From Winogradskyella litoriviva (lineage in GTDB: Bacteria; Bacteroidota; Bacteroidia; Flavobacteriales; Flavobacteriaceae), in NCBI RefSeq assembly GCF_013249065.1, contig NZ_JABRWQ010000002.1, positions 248,001 through 312,000 on the forward strand: 64,000 nucleotides of DNA, read 5' to 3'. Position 1 is the stretch's first letter; every line of letters begins with the position of its first letter. This document shows, piece by piece, positions 1 to 8,335 of this stretch. The notes below the pieces were generated by a model. It was not told the origin of the DNA, searched no databases, and worked only from the letters and a program-made list of their open reading frames with translations. The position numbers were made by a program, and so were the translations under genes.

Positions 1-208
1 TGGAATAGACAAACATACTTATTTGAAAATTCAATATAGCTTTACCATGAGCATCCATACCTTCTACATGTTCTTTTTGAGTTACCCAAAGAATTAATGG
101 AGCAATTAAACCTCCAAAAACTGTAGCATAAGTTAGTAATTGCGATAAATGCGTAATGACTAATAATTGATTGTCTGTGCGTTTAAGCGTGTGATAATTT
201 GATTCCAT
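1..208 (-). CDS. DUF4870-type membrane protein (partial, C-terminus outside window)
   Basis: The first 69 residues are visible, from an ATG at 206-208 leftward off the window edge. The peptide starts MESNYHTLKRTDNQLLVITH, followed by a hydrophobic segment (LLTYATVFGGLIAPLILWV), a charged loop with KEHVEGMDAHGKAILNFQ and the start of a second membrane segment. The layout of a short polar N-terminus, a first helix ending in a P-x-x-x-W element and then a loop with HGKxxxNFQ is typical of the DUF4870 (Tic20-like) family of small membrane proteins. Function is unknown in the family. It lies 63 bp downstream of the DUF2892 gene on the same strand and may be the last visible member of the RND efflux operon. 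Confidence 0.7.
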   Translation of the reverse strand, partial: MESNYHTLKRTDNQLLVITHLSQLLTYATVFGGLIAPLILWVTQKEHVEGMDAHGKAILNFQISMFVYS

Positions 209-271
209 GATTAATGATTTTACACTAATAGGACGCAAATTGAATAAAAATGTTACAAAGTGATATTCAAA

Positions 272-481
272 TTAACACGAAGAACAACTTCCATCCTCTT
301 TTTTCACTCCTAATTTCATCAAAATTGTCTCTAATAAGCACCATTTTGTAAATGCAGACTGAATTAAATTTAAGCCAATAAATACAGTAAACCACATCCA
401 ATTTGGATTAACATATACGGTTAAAACAACGCTTAATAGCACCATAAAACCCACAATTACTCTAAAATATGTATTTAACAT
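272..481 (-). CDS. DUF2892-like small inner-membrane protein
   Basis: This is a 69-residue protein with two hydrophobic helices (about residues 7-24 and 30-46) joined by a short VNPNW turn. The pattern of N-x-x-R-x-x-x-G, helix, helix and CxxxxxL near the second helix is that of DUF2892, a family often found alone or fused to rhodanese domains (YgaP-like). The tail [10 protein letters not shown] ends in three serines and two cysteines and could bind metal or be redox active, which is inference only. The gene follows the PII-like gene by 17 bp and so belongs to the leftward RND efflux operon. Confidence 0.7.
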   Translation of the reverse strand: MLNTYFRVIVGFMVLLSVVLTVYVNPNWMWFTVFIGLNLIQSAFTKWCLLETILMKLGVKKEDGSCSSC

Positions 482-498
482 TTTAATTATTTTTTAAT

Positions 499-804
499 TT
501 ATACAAATTTTTCAATAGGAACTACAATCGCCTTTATAGGATTGTTAGTTTCTAAATTTTTATTAAATTCTTTTATAGCTTCAAACAAGGCATCAATGCG
601 CTCTTCATCAGTAAATGAAAAGAACATACTAGATTCATTTCCTCCTTTTTCTGCAGGAAACCAATTAGAAGCCATTAATAAAGACGAACTATTTTTATGT
701 CCATCAATTTCAGAACTACTAAAGTTTTCAATATCTGCCTTTTTAAAAAGTTTTAAAACTTCTTTTTGATATTGCTCTACTGCTGTAACTATGACTAATT
801 TCAT
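499..804 (-). CDS. PII-like signalling protein of the RND efflux operon
   Basis: This is a soluble 101-residue protein starting MKLVIVTAVEQYQKEVLKLF. The first beta-strand, the following helix and the C-terminal strand (IKAIVVPIEKFV) match the ferredoxin-like fold of the PII/DUF3240 superfamily, whose members accompany heavy-metal RND pumps. The T-loop region (about residues 35-60) is S/N-rich and lacks a uridylylation-type tyrosine motif. It lies 104 bp downstream of the RND pump gene, separated by a REP-like hairpin. Inference: a cytosolic trimeric sensor that binds the pump, its substrate or a small ligand. The fold is assigned from sequence pattern only. Confidence 0.6.
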   Translation of the reverse strand: MKLVIVTAVEQYQKEVLKLFKKADIENFSSSEIDGHKNSSSLLMASNWFPAEKGGNESSMFFSFTDEERIDALFEAIKEFNKNLETNNPIKAIVVPIEKFV

Positions 805-870
805 ATGTTTCTATTTTATACAACCTGCAAGTTTTACCAACCATGCTGGTTTAGTTTTCAATCTTTCATA

Positions 871-897
871 CCTGCAAGGTTTTGGAAACCTTGCAGG
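871..897. repeat. REP-like palindrome, copy 1 (12-bp stem)
   Basis: A near-perfect palindrome has arms CCTGCAAGGTTT and AAACCTTGCAGG around TGG, followed by an A-run. A copy with two substitutions lies at 5402-5428. Both sit between genes of the RND operon, where they may act as a processing or attenuating hairpin. Confidence 0.75.
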
Positions 898-908
898 AAA
901 AACTCGAC

Positions 909-3900
909 TTACTTATAATTCTTCTTCTCTATCATATAATACACTAATGGCACAACCAATAATGTTAATACTGTGGACACAATGGTTCCTCCCATTAATG
1001 AAATGGCTAATCCTTGGAAAATTGGGTCGAACAAGATGACAAATGCTCCAATAACAACTGTTCCTGCTGTTAGTAAAATTGGTGTTGTTCTCACAGCTCC
1101 TGCTTCAATAGCTGCTTGTTTTAATGGTATACCTTCAGCTGTTCTTAAGTTGATAAAGTCTATTAGTAATACTGAATTTCTTACCATGATTCCTGCTAAA
1201 GCAATCATCCCTATAAATGAAGTTGCTGTAAAAAATGCTCCCATTATCCAGTGTCCTAAAATGATACCAATTAATGACAATGGAATCGCCACCATCATCA
1301 CTACAGGTGCTTTAAAGTTTTGGAACCATCCAACAATTAAGATATAGATAAGGATTATGGCTCCTAAAAAGGCGATACCTAAATCTCTAAAGACTTCTAA
1401 TGTAATTTGCCATTCTCCATCCCATTTTACAGTATAATCATCTTCAAATTCAGGCTGACCTAAATACATCTCATTAATCTCATAGCCTTGTGGTAGTGAA
1501 ATTTCTTTCAACTTCTTTTCCATTCCTAAAATGGCATACGCTGGACTCTCTAATTCTCCTGCCATATCAGCCATCACATAAACCACGCGCTTTTGATTTT
1601 TGTGGTAAATGCTTTTTGCAGCAGTATTTTGAGAAATATCTACTAAATCTGAAATTGGTACCATATTTCCCATTTTAGATTTCACCTTTAATTGCGAAAT
1701 ATCAGTAATAGTAGATTTCTCCTTTTCATCTAAAGCTAATACCAAACCAATTTGGTTTACAGCATCTTCATCATATAAATTAGTTATTGCTCTATTAGAT
1801 AATGCCATATTCATAGTGTAAGCTATTTGTTGTGGCGCAACTCCGTATAACATCGCTTTTTCTTTATTAATATCAAATTGATATTCCGTTTGGTCATCTT
1901 CAACCATCCAATCAATATCAACAACATCATCTGTATTCTTTAATATATCTTGAACACTGTTAGCTACTCTAATTTGCTCATCATAATCAGGTCCATAAAC
2001 TTCTGCAACAATAGTTGACAATACTGGTGGTCCTGGTGGTACTTCTACCAACTTTACATTGGCATTATATTTTGCTGCTATTTTCTGAATATCTGGACGT
2101 AGTAATTTTGCAATATCATGACTCTGCGCAGAACGGTCTTCTTTAGACAATAAATTCACTTGAATATCTGCCATATTACTTCCGCCACGCAAATCGTAAT
2201 GACGTACTAATCCGTTAAAAGTAATTGGTGCAGACGTCCCAACATAATTTTGGTAATTAACCACTTCTGGTCTATTAGATAAATATTGAGAAATCTCTTG
2301 AGCAACTACACCTGTTCGTTCTAGGGTTGTACCTTCTGGCATATCAATCACCACCTGAAATTCATTCTTATTATCAAAAGGTAACATTTTCACTGCAACT
2401 GAATTGGTAAAAAACAATGCCATAGTTCCTAATAATACAGCGAAGGTTCCCAATAAAAATAACCATCGTTTTCCTTTACTTTCTAAAAGAGGTCTTTCAA
2501 ACTTATTGTAAACTCTATAAATAAGCGTGTCTTCTATTGCTTTTTCAGGTTTTTCTTCTTCACCTTTCTTGTCCTTCTCTCTTAAGAAAATATAACCTAA
2601 ATATGGTGTAATAGTTAACGCTACAAATAACGATAAAATCATGGCTATAGATGCTCCAATTGGCATAGGTGCCATATATGGTCCCATTAAACCAGAAACA
2701 AAAGCCATTGGTAATACAGAAGCAATTACCGTAAACGTTGCTAAAATAGTTGGGTTACCTACTTCGTTTATGGCATATAAAGCGGCTTGTTTAAATGGTA
2801 AGCGTTTCATTTTAAAATGCCTATGCATGTTCTCGGCAATAATAATGGAATCATCGACCACAATACCTGTAACAAATACTAAAGCAAATAAGGTGATTCT
2901 GTTCAACGTATAATCCATCATGTAGTAACTCAACAACGTTAATGCAAACGTAATTGGCACTGATAGAAATACAACTAAACCACCACGCCAACCCATGGCT
3001 AACATTACAACAATGGTTACCGCAATGATAGAGCCTATAAGGTGCAATAATAATTCTGATACTTTATGAGATGCAGTTTCTCCGTAATTTCTTGTGATTT
3101 CTACATGGACATCATCTGGAATTAAAGTAGTACGTAAATGGTCTACCTTATCAATGATTACTTCTGCAATTTTCATAGCATCTGCGCCTTTTCTTTTGGC
3201 AACAGAGATAGTAACTGCAGGATATTCGGATTTATATTCAGCAGATGCTTCACTTCCTTTTCCAAAACCTAAACTCACATAATTTTGAGGTACTTCTGGT
3301 CCATCAATAATTTTGGCGACTTGCTTTAAATAAATCGGTTGATTCTGTTGCACACCAACCACTATATTTTCTACATCTGTAACCGATTCTAAAAATTTCC
3401 CAGTGTTTACCAAAAACTCTGTATCACTTTTATCAAAACTTCCAGCACTTAATTGACTGTTGTTGGCCTTAATCATTTCGGAAACCGACAAGAAATCTAA
3501 TCCGCTCGCTGCTAACTTATCCTTATCTAAAACCACACGTAACTGACGATCTCTTCCTCCTATTTTGTGGGTAATAGCAACATCATTTACCTTTTTAATT
3601 TCGGCTTCTAATTCTTGAGCCATTTGGTTGAGTTGGTAATCGTCGTAATTCTCACTCCACAAGGTTAAACCCAGCATTGGCACATCGTCAATAGCTCGTG
3701 TTTTCACTAAAGGAAACGTAACGCCAGCTGGCATTTGGTCCATGTGTTTATTGATTTCGTTGTACATCTTTACAAACGAACGCTCAATATCTTCACCTAC
3801 ATAGAACTGTACGATTACCATACCTTGCTCTTTCATAGACGTAGAATACACATATTCTACACCTTTAATATTTGAGATTAATTGCTCTAAAGGCTTAATA

Positions 3901-4103
3901 ACTCGAGACTCTACTTCTGTAGGACTTGCGCCAGGATAACCTACAAAAATGTCTGCCATTGGCACATCGATTTGCGGTTCTTCTTCACGCGGAATTAAAA
4001 ACGAACTATATACACCAACCACCATAAATACAATCATCAAAAGCACTGTAAGCTTCGATTGCATAAAGACTTTGGCGATTTTACCTGCGATTCCTTCTTT
4101 CAT
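909..4103 (-). CDS. RND-family efflux pump, inner-membrane permease (AcrB/HAE1-like)
   Basis: This 1064-residue protein is the proton-driven inner-membrane trimer of a tripartite exporter. It has the duplicated RND layout: TM1 at about residues 14-36, a periplasmic porter domain, TM2-6, a cytosolic loop rich in K/E (about 530-555), TM7 at about 568-588, a second porter domain and TM8-12. In TM4 the motif GIVVDDSIIIAENMHRHF places adjacent Asp417 and Asp418, the proton-relay pair of the HAE1 (multidrug) class. Metal-specific CusA proteins have a single Asp here. Length is normal. The order TolC, adaptor, pump on one transcript, with a Crp/Fnr-type promoter in front of TolC, indicates a regulated export system. 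The substrate cannot be read from sequence. Confidence 0.95.
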   Translation of the reverse strand: MKEGIAGKIAKVFMQSKLTVLLMIVFMVVGVYSSFLIPREEEPQIDVPMADIFVGYPGASPTEVESRVIKPLEQLISNIKGVEYVYSTSMKEQGMVIVQFYVGEDIERSFVKMYNEINKHMDQMPAGVTFPLVKTRAIDDVPMLGLTLWSENYDDYQLNQMAQELEAEIKKVNDVAITHKIGGRDRQLRVVLDKDKLAASGLDFLSVSEMIKANNSQLSAGSFDKSDTEFLVNTGKFLESVTDVENIVVGVQQNQPIYLKQVAKIIDGPEVPQNYVSLGFGKGSEASAEYKSEYPAVTISVAKRKGADAMKIAEVIIDKVDHLRTTLIPDDVHVEITRNYGETASHKVSELLLHLIGSIIAVTIVVMLAMGWRGGLVVFLSVPITFALTLLSYYMMDYTLNRITLFALVFVTGIVVDDSIIIAENMHRHFKMKRLPFKQAALYAINEVGNPTILATFTVIASVLPMAFVSGLMGPYMAPMPIGASIAMILSLFVALTITPYLGYIFLREKDKKGEEEKPEKAIEDTLIYRVYNKFERPLLESKGKRWLFLLGTFAVLLGTMALFFTNSVAVKMLPFDNKNEFQVVIDMPEGTTLERTGVVAQEISQYLSNRPEVVNYQNYVGTSAPITFNGLVRHYDLRGGSNMADIQVNLLSKEDRSAQSHDIAKLLRPDIQKIAAKYNANVKLVEVPPGPPVLSTIVAEVYGPDYDEQIRVANSVQDILKNTDDVVDIDWMVEDDQTEYQFDINKEKAMLYGVAPQQIAYTMNMALSNRAITNLYDEDAVNQIGLVLALDEKEKSTITDISQLKVKSKMGNMVPISDLVDISQNTAAKSIYHKNQKRVVYVMADMAGELESPAYAILGMEKKLKEISLPQGYEINEMYLGQPEFEDDYTVKWDGEWQITLEVFRDLGIAFLGAIILIYILIVGWFQNFKAPVVMMVAIPLSLIGIILGHWIMGAFFTATSFIGMIALAGIMVRNSVLLIDFINLRTAEGIPLKQAAIEAGAVRTTPILLTAGTVVIGAFVILFDPIFQGLAISLMGGTIVSTVLTLLVVPLVYYMIEKKNYK

Positions 4104-4108
4104 AATTG

Positions 4109-4213
4109 GCCCCTTTTAATTTCCCCAAAGGGGAAAAACTGTTTTGGGATTTTTTGAGTTAATAATATTTTTAAGCCCCTTTAATTCCCCAAAGGGGAAA
4201 ATCATTATGGGAT
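4109..4213. repeat. Two direct copies of a G/C-block hairpin repeat
   Basis: Two imperfect copies (about 4109-4150 and 4175-4213) each read GCCCCTTT, AATT, then CCCC-AAA-GGGG followed by AAAA and a TGGGAT tail. Each copy can fold through CCCC/GGGG. They fill the gap between the pump and adaptor genes, which is otherwise non-coding (4104-4299) and also carries repeated ACTGAAAACTG words. This is a REP-type dispersed repeat of unknown role. Confidence 0.7.
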
Positions 4214-4299
4214 AAACTGAAAACTGTTACTTTTACTGCTTTCTCTTATTTGTGTTATTCTTTTATTTTACTTGACCCGATACTGAAAACTGCGACTGT

Positions 4300-5379
4300 T
4301 TACTGAACACTGATTTTAGCACCATTGTATAGCTTTCCTTCTGCTGATACGATATAAGCTTCATCTCCATTTAAACCCGATAATACTTCTACTTGGTCTC
4401 CAAAGGTTCTTCCTAAACGTAACCAACGTAATAATGCTGTATTACTTTGGCTTACAGTATATACACCAGATAATTGTCCGTTTGTTATAATAGCATCCGT
4501 TGGAATTAAAACCATTGCTGTCGCTGCCTTTCTTTCTACAGGAAATTGCACTGTTGTAAACATGCCAGATAAAATGTTAGCATCTGTTTTGTCTAATGCT
4601 ATTTTTACTAAATATTGTCCGCCTGTATTTTTGGCAGATGTACTTACTTCGGCTACTTGTCCTTTTAAGGTTTGATTAATTGATTTCACCAATACGTCAA
4701 CAGTAGTTCCTTTTTTAATCGCAGAAATTTCAGATTCTGGTACCATGGCCATTACTTCAAAATGTCCTGGCGTTTCAATACTAATTAATGGTGCGCCTGG
4801 ATTTGCCATATTACCAGCTTCTACATTTTTACTTGTAATGGTTCCGTTAAAAGGTGCTGTAATATTACTATATGTAAATTGTGCATTGACTTCATTTTTC
4901 ATTTGGTTAGCAGATTCTAATCGTGCTTTTGCCATTTCATAATTAGCCGTCATATCATCCATTTCTTTCTGAGATGCGCTATTCTCTGCAAATAAATTCT
5001 TAAATCGATTGTAATCTTTTTGTGCATTATTAAAAGCAGCTGTTGCTTCTGTAATACTTGCATTTACTTGTGCGCGTTTGGCTTGCAAATCGCTATTATT
5101 AATAGACACTAATAATTGTCCTTTACGTACTTTATCACCAACATTAACATGTACTTTGTTTACATAACCCATCATTCTAGTACTTAAATCTGCACTATTT
5201 GCAGCTTGAATTTTTCCACTAACCGCTAAAAACGGACTATTGGTATTAGCTTCTACCTGACTGGTTTTTACAACAATTGCTGGCGAATTATCTTCAACTC
5301 CTTTTTTATCTTCACTTCCGCAGCTTGTTATAAAAAATGCTGTTGCTGTAAGCGTTAGTAAATAAATATATTTTTTCAT
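4300..5379 (-). CDS. RND efflux periplasmic adaptor (membrane fusion protein), lipoprotein
   Basis: This 359-residue protein begins with a lipoprotein signal (MKKYIYLLTLTATAFFITSCGS) with the lipobox cysteine at about residue 20. It continues with a barrel-sandwich half-motif (GYVNKVHVNVGDKVRKGQLL), an alpha-helical hairpin of about 60 residues (QAKRAQVNASITEATAAFN to ANQMKNEVNAQ), the second lipoyl half (ITAPFNGTITSKNVEAGN), a beta-barrel and a membrane-proximal domain. It is the HlyD/AcrA-family linker joining the pump to TolC. It lies 54 bp after the TolC gene and 196 bp before the pump gene, a gap filled with repeats. Confidence 0.94.
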   Translation of the reverse strand: MKKYIYLLTLTATAFFITSCGSEDKKGVEDNSPAIVVKTSQVEANTNSPFLAVSGKIQAANSADLSTRMMGYVNKVHVNVGDKVRKGQLLVSINNSDLQAKRAQVNASITEATAAFNNAQKDYNRFKNLFAENSASQKEMDDMTANYEMAKARLESANQMKNEVNAQFTYSNITAPFNGTITSKNVEAGNMANPGAPLISIETPGHFEVMAMVPESEISAIKKGTTVDVLVKSINQTLKGQVAEVSTSAKNTGGQYLVKIALDKTDANILSGMFTTVQFPVERKAATAMVLIPTDAIITNGQLSGVYTVSQSNTALLRWLRLGRTFGDQVEVLSGLNGDEAYIVSAEGKLYNGAKISVQ

Positions 5380-5401
5380 TTTGATTGTTTTTATGTTGAC
5401 A

Positions 5402-5428
5402 CCTACAAGGTTTTAGAAACCTTGCAGG
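5402..5428. repeat. REP-like palindrome, copy 2
   Basis: This is the same 27-bp element as at 871-897 with two substitutions (A for G at the fourth base and in the loop). It lies between the TolC stop and the adaptor start, and is followed by an A-run and then the end of TolC. Confidence 0.72.
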
Positions 5429-5433
5429 AAAAA

Positions 5434-6741
5434 TTATTCTTTAGTTAAAAATTGTAAATAAGCTTGTGCGTAATTGTATTCAAAAATAGTTTGATAATAC
5501 TCTAATTGTTTTTGAGCATATTGTGTTTCAGCTATCAATAAATCAGACGTTTTTTCTAATCCTTCTTTAAATCTATTGGTTCTAATTCTTAAAGATTCTT
5601 CAGATTGTTCCAAGGCTAAAGTGTTTAACTGTAATTTATTTTCGGCATCCATAAATGCACGTTTCGCTTTGTTTAATTCTAAATTACTTTGTGATACATA
5701 TTGCTTGTATTCTAGTTTAGATTTTTCAAATTCAGCTTTACTCTTTTGGGCTTTTCCAAAACGTTTAGACCCTTGAAAAACATCCCAACTTAATTGTGCT
5801 CCAAATAAATAACCATTAGCGTCGGCTTGAAAAATTTGGTCATCGTACAACTCATAACTACCAAATGCATTCAATCTTGGAAGAAATGCCATTTTATCAG
5901 CTTTATTCATAGCTTCATAAGCGTTAGAGGCTAATTGCATGGCTTTAATATCTGAACGATTTTCGGAAATTGATTTATCATTAATTGTAGTTGTTGTAAT
6001 CTCTAACTCATCTGTTGGTGTATAAATCACATAACTTTCATCATTCATTAAAAATGATAAATAATTTGAGGCATTCTGCACATTGCTTTTTGCTGATTGT
6101 AATTGATTTTTTACCTCAGTAACACGTACTTCAACATTTAGCACATCTGCACGTTGCAAATACCCTTGTTTAAAACTATTATCCGCCAATTTTTTATTAG
6201 CATTTGCCGCTTCTAAAGCCGTTTCTAAAACTTCTACTGCTTTATAAGCTAATTGCAATTGCATGTATGCTTTCTCCACTTCAAAAGCTAAATAGTCTTG
6301 TGTGCGCTCCGTCTTTAAAGACATTGCTTCCATTTTAGATTTAGCCGCTTTACGTTGATACATACCATCAAAATTGATTAATGGTTGTTGAATTTCGAAT
6401 TTAGTTGCGTAGTTTTCAATCTGCGAAGGGTCATTTAATAGCGCAGGATTAAAATCGTTTTGTGTTAAAATTTCCTGATTTAATTTAGAACCAAAAGCCA
6501 TTAAAGGATTAGTTGTCGCTATAGCTGTATGACTAGCTGTAATGTTTGGTAAAAACACAGCATTGGTTTGTCTAAAATCTGCTTTGGCTTGTTTAAACTC
6601 TTCTTCAGAAATTTTAATACTGGTGTTGTTCTCCGAAACTTTAGTTAAGACTTCAGTTTTAGTAATGGAAACAACATTTTGAGCCTTCACTGACAAAGAG
6701 AGAGCTAAAAAAAATAGAGATTTGTAAATATATTTTTTCAT
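5434..6741 (-). CDS. TolC-family outer-membrane efflux protein
   Basis: This 435-residue protein has a Sec signal (MKKYIYKSLFFLALSLSVKA, cleavage before Q). Two tandem OEP repeats follow, rich in long heptad-like helices (for example SLKTERTQDYLAFEVEKAYM and ELNKAKRAFMDAENKLQLN), forming the trans-periplasmic channel of the RND exporter. It is the first gene of the tolC-adaptor-pump-PII operon. A Crp/Fnr-type site and a perfect -7 element (TATGTTTG) lie 20-63 bp upstream, inside the 3' end of the preceding DUF4405 reading frame, so the operon has its own promoter. Confidence 0.93.
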   Translation of the reverse strand: MKKYIYKSLFFLALSLSVKAQNVVSITKTEVLTKVSENNTSIKISEEEFKQAKADFRQTNAVFLPNITASHTAIATTNPLMAFGSKLNQEILTQNDFNPALLNDPSQIENYATKFEIQQPLINFDGMYQRKAAKSKMEAMSLKTERTQDYLAFEVEKAYMQLQLAYKAVEVLETALEAANANKKLADNSFKQGYLQRADVLNVEVRVTEVKNQLQSAKSNVQNASNYLSFLMNDESYVIYTPTDELEITTTTINDKSISENRSDIKAMQLASNAYEAMNKADKMAFLPRLNAFGSYELYDDQIFQADANGYLFGAQLSWDVFQGSKRFGKAQKSKAEFEKSKLEYKQYVSQSNLELNKAKRAFMDAENKLQLNTLALEQSEESLRIRTNRFKEGLEKTSDLLIAETQYAQKQLEYYQTIFEYNYAQAYLQFLTKE

Positions 6742-6744
6742 TAA

Positions 6745-7233
6745 TTATAATTTTACAATGCAAACATAGTTTAATGTTAAATTGAAGTTTGTAACCAATG
6801 TTACTTGGCGTCCTTTTCCTTTTATAATTGTCTCTATCTCTGGCTTTATAAAAAATGGGACTAGAATTAATAAAGCACATATAATTGCAAAACCAAAAGC
6901 TATTATTCTTTTAGTCCATTTTACTTTTATCAATTTTTGGTAAACGGCTGTTACGATTTTCCAATGTAAAAAAACATGAATTATCAATAATCCAAACAAC
7001 ACAAAACCTAAAATAAGATGAATCATTCCCCATTGATGCCTGTCCATATTTAGAAAATAAAGTTCTACATTTTGTCCATACACCTCTTTTCTATCTTGAC
7101 CTGATAATAGGGTATATTTAATTAGAAACCCAATACCAATAATTGCAGACATACACAAGGTCATCGTTGCATTAAGTATAAAATTCCAAAAAGGTTTCCG
7201 AATTGATTTGACAGACTTTTTCATTGTGTTCAT
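6745..7233 (-). CDS. DUF4405-family membrane protein
   Basis: This 162-residue protein has three or four hydrophobic segments (about 15-42, 72-93, 110-130). Conserved histidines appear in RHQWGMIHLILGF and in IIHVFLHWK, the DUF4405 signature. That family resembles the four-helix cytochrome b561/hydrogenase subunit fold, and the histidines could bind haem (inference). The last 25 residues or so lie beyond the usual domain and are encoded by DNA that also contains the TolC promoter. The C-terminus may therefore be a recent extension. The gene has its own promoter with a TGAY-N4-RTCA site (7252-7294). The start could equally be the Met at codon 4. Confidence 0.75.
   Translation of the reverse strand: MNTMKKSVKSIRKPFWNFILNATMTLCMSAIIGIGFLIKYTLLSGQDRKEVYGQNVELYFLNMDRHQWGMIHLILGFVLFGLLIIHVFLHWKIVTAVYQKLIKVKWTKRIIAFGFAIICALLILVPFFIKPEIETIIKGKGRQVTLVTNFNLTLNYVCIVKL
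6761..6804 (-). promoter_or_regulatory. Crp/Fnr-type promoter of the TolC-RND operon (type I site)
   Basis: A perfect palindrome, GTAACCAATGTTAC, lies at 6791-6804 and a consensus -7 element, TATGTTTG (minus strand), at 6761-6768. Their centres are 33 bp apart, so the palindrome would be centred near -41.5. The expected start of transcription is about 10-15 bp before the TolC ATG. Confidence 0.75.
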
Positions 7234-7251
7234 ACTATTGTGAATTACGAT

Positions 7252-7294
7252 TAAAAGTATCTACTGTAAAGAGACGCTACAATGATATTGGTCA
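7252..7294 (-). promoter_or_regulatory. Crp/Fnr-type promoter of the DUF4405 gene (type II site)
   Basis: The site TGAT-ATTG-GTCA (7283-7294) lies upstream of the -7 element TACTTTTA (minus strand, 7252-7259), with centres 33 bp apart. The start codon follows 19 bp after the -7 element. Confidence 0.65.
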
Positions 7295-7399
7295 TATACT
7301 TTAATATGGATAAGACTTTGAATACAAATAAAGTATCTAAATAAAAAAGTTTGGCTTGTTATGACCCAACTAAATACAACCAAGAATAACTAAGCTTTA

Positions 7400-8272
7400 T
7401 TAAAACTGATAGGTAACACCAAAAACCCAATAAAATGAATTTTCTAAATCCTCTTCAAAAACGGCATCATCTACTGCTAATGTTGCCGGGTTTTGAGGTA
7501 AAACATACGCAGGCAAAAATGAAAATAGCCATGGTTCGTTTACATACCATATTGGCAAACTAAACTCTATTGCCAATAGACCAAACTTTTCACTTTCTGT
7601 AAAATTAATATTGGTTGCTGTTGTCTGAGTTAAATTGTTATTTCCTTGGCCGTGTTGAACTCTACCATTACCAAAACGGTTGTTTATATAATATTGCTCA
7701 TAAAAATTTTGAGAGCCAAAATATAAGCCAGCTGTTGGTGAAATTTGAAATTTTTTATTTTTTGAAACAATATCATGGCTAATTTCTGATGATAAAAAGA
7801 CATCTAAATTACTATCTGAATTAAAATATAGACTTGAAGCTATTCCTAAATTAACAACATTAAAATCATATATTAATTGAGTTGTAATGTCTGACTCAAC
7901 TTCAGAAATCACATTATAACTATCTTCATTGAAGAAATATTTAGTAATAGATATATCACCTTCAAACTTTTTTATAGAGAAATCAAAACCTACAGTAATC
8001 AAAAACAAATCCACTCTACTTTCATCAATTTTAGTAAGATATGAGAATGAACCAGTACCATAAAATCCTGATTTATGATGATAGGTAACTGAAGGATATA
8101 GATAAGGATTAGAAATAGAATCTTTTCTTCCCATAAAAACCGCGTCACTAATAAAATTAACATCAACTGACATATAAGATGAATCTTTTTCCGTTTCGTT
8201 TTGACCAATCACTATACCAACACAAAAAAATGCTATTACTCCAATTAGAAATTTAATTGTTTCGAATTTCAT
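7400..8272 (-). CDS. Predicted outer-membrane beta-barrel protein of unknown function
   Basis: This 290-residue protein has a clear Sec signal (MKFETIKFLIGVIAFFCVGIVIGQ). Alternating hydrophobic/polar strands follow (YMSVDVNFISDAVFMGR, FYGTGSFSYLTKI, VDLFLITVGFDFS, and so on), and the protein ends in FYWVFGVTYQF, the aromatic C-terminal strand typical of outer-membrane barrels. No specific family is recognised. The nearest annotation in related genomes would be hypothetical protein. The DUF6799 gene lies upstream on the same strand, but a strong terminator separates them, so it depends on read-through or an unseen promoter. Confidence 0.7.
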   Translation of the reverse strand: MKFETIKFLIGVIAFFCVGIVIGQNETEKDSSYMSVDVNFISDAVFMGRKDSISNPYLYPSVTYHHKSGFYGTGSFSYLTKIDESRVDLFLITVGFDFSIKKFEGDISITKYFFNEDSYNVISEVESDITTQLIYDFNVVNLGIASSLYFNSDSNLDVFLSSEISHDIVSKNKKFQISPTAGLYFGSQNFYEQYYINNRFGNGRVQHGQGNNNLTQTTATNINFTESEKFGLLAIEFSLPIWYVNEPWLFSFLPAYVLPQNPATLAVDDAVFEEDLENSFYWVFGVTYQF

Positions 8273-8290
8273 GATAAGGCACGTTTAAGA

Positions 8291-8327
8291 AAAAAAGGTT
8301 TTTGGAACTATACCAAAAACCTTTTTT
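8291..8327 (-). terminator. Strong hairpin terminator after the DUF6799 gene
   Basis: A perfect 15-bp stem (AAAAAAGGTTTTTGG / CCAAAAACCTTTTTT) with a 7-nt loop starts 9 bp beyond the DUF6799 stop codon. A/T tracts on both sides make it usable in both directions. Confidence 0.85.
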
Positions 8328-8335
8328 GTTATTAA

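Noticed and set aside
973..1347. 124-codon plus-strand ORF within the RND pump gene
   Set aside because: It lies antisense to strongly conserved pump sequence, has no promoter or known family, and its composition mirrors the opposite strand.
909..4103. Naming the RND pump CusA (heavy-metal type) because of the PII-like partner
   Set aside because: TM4 has adjacent Asp417-Asp418 (VVDDSIIIAEN), as in multidrug pumps, and the adaptor has no metal-binding module.
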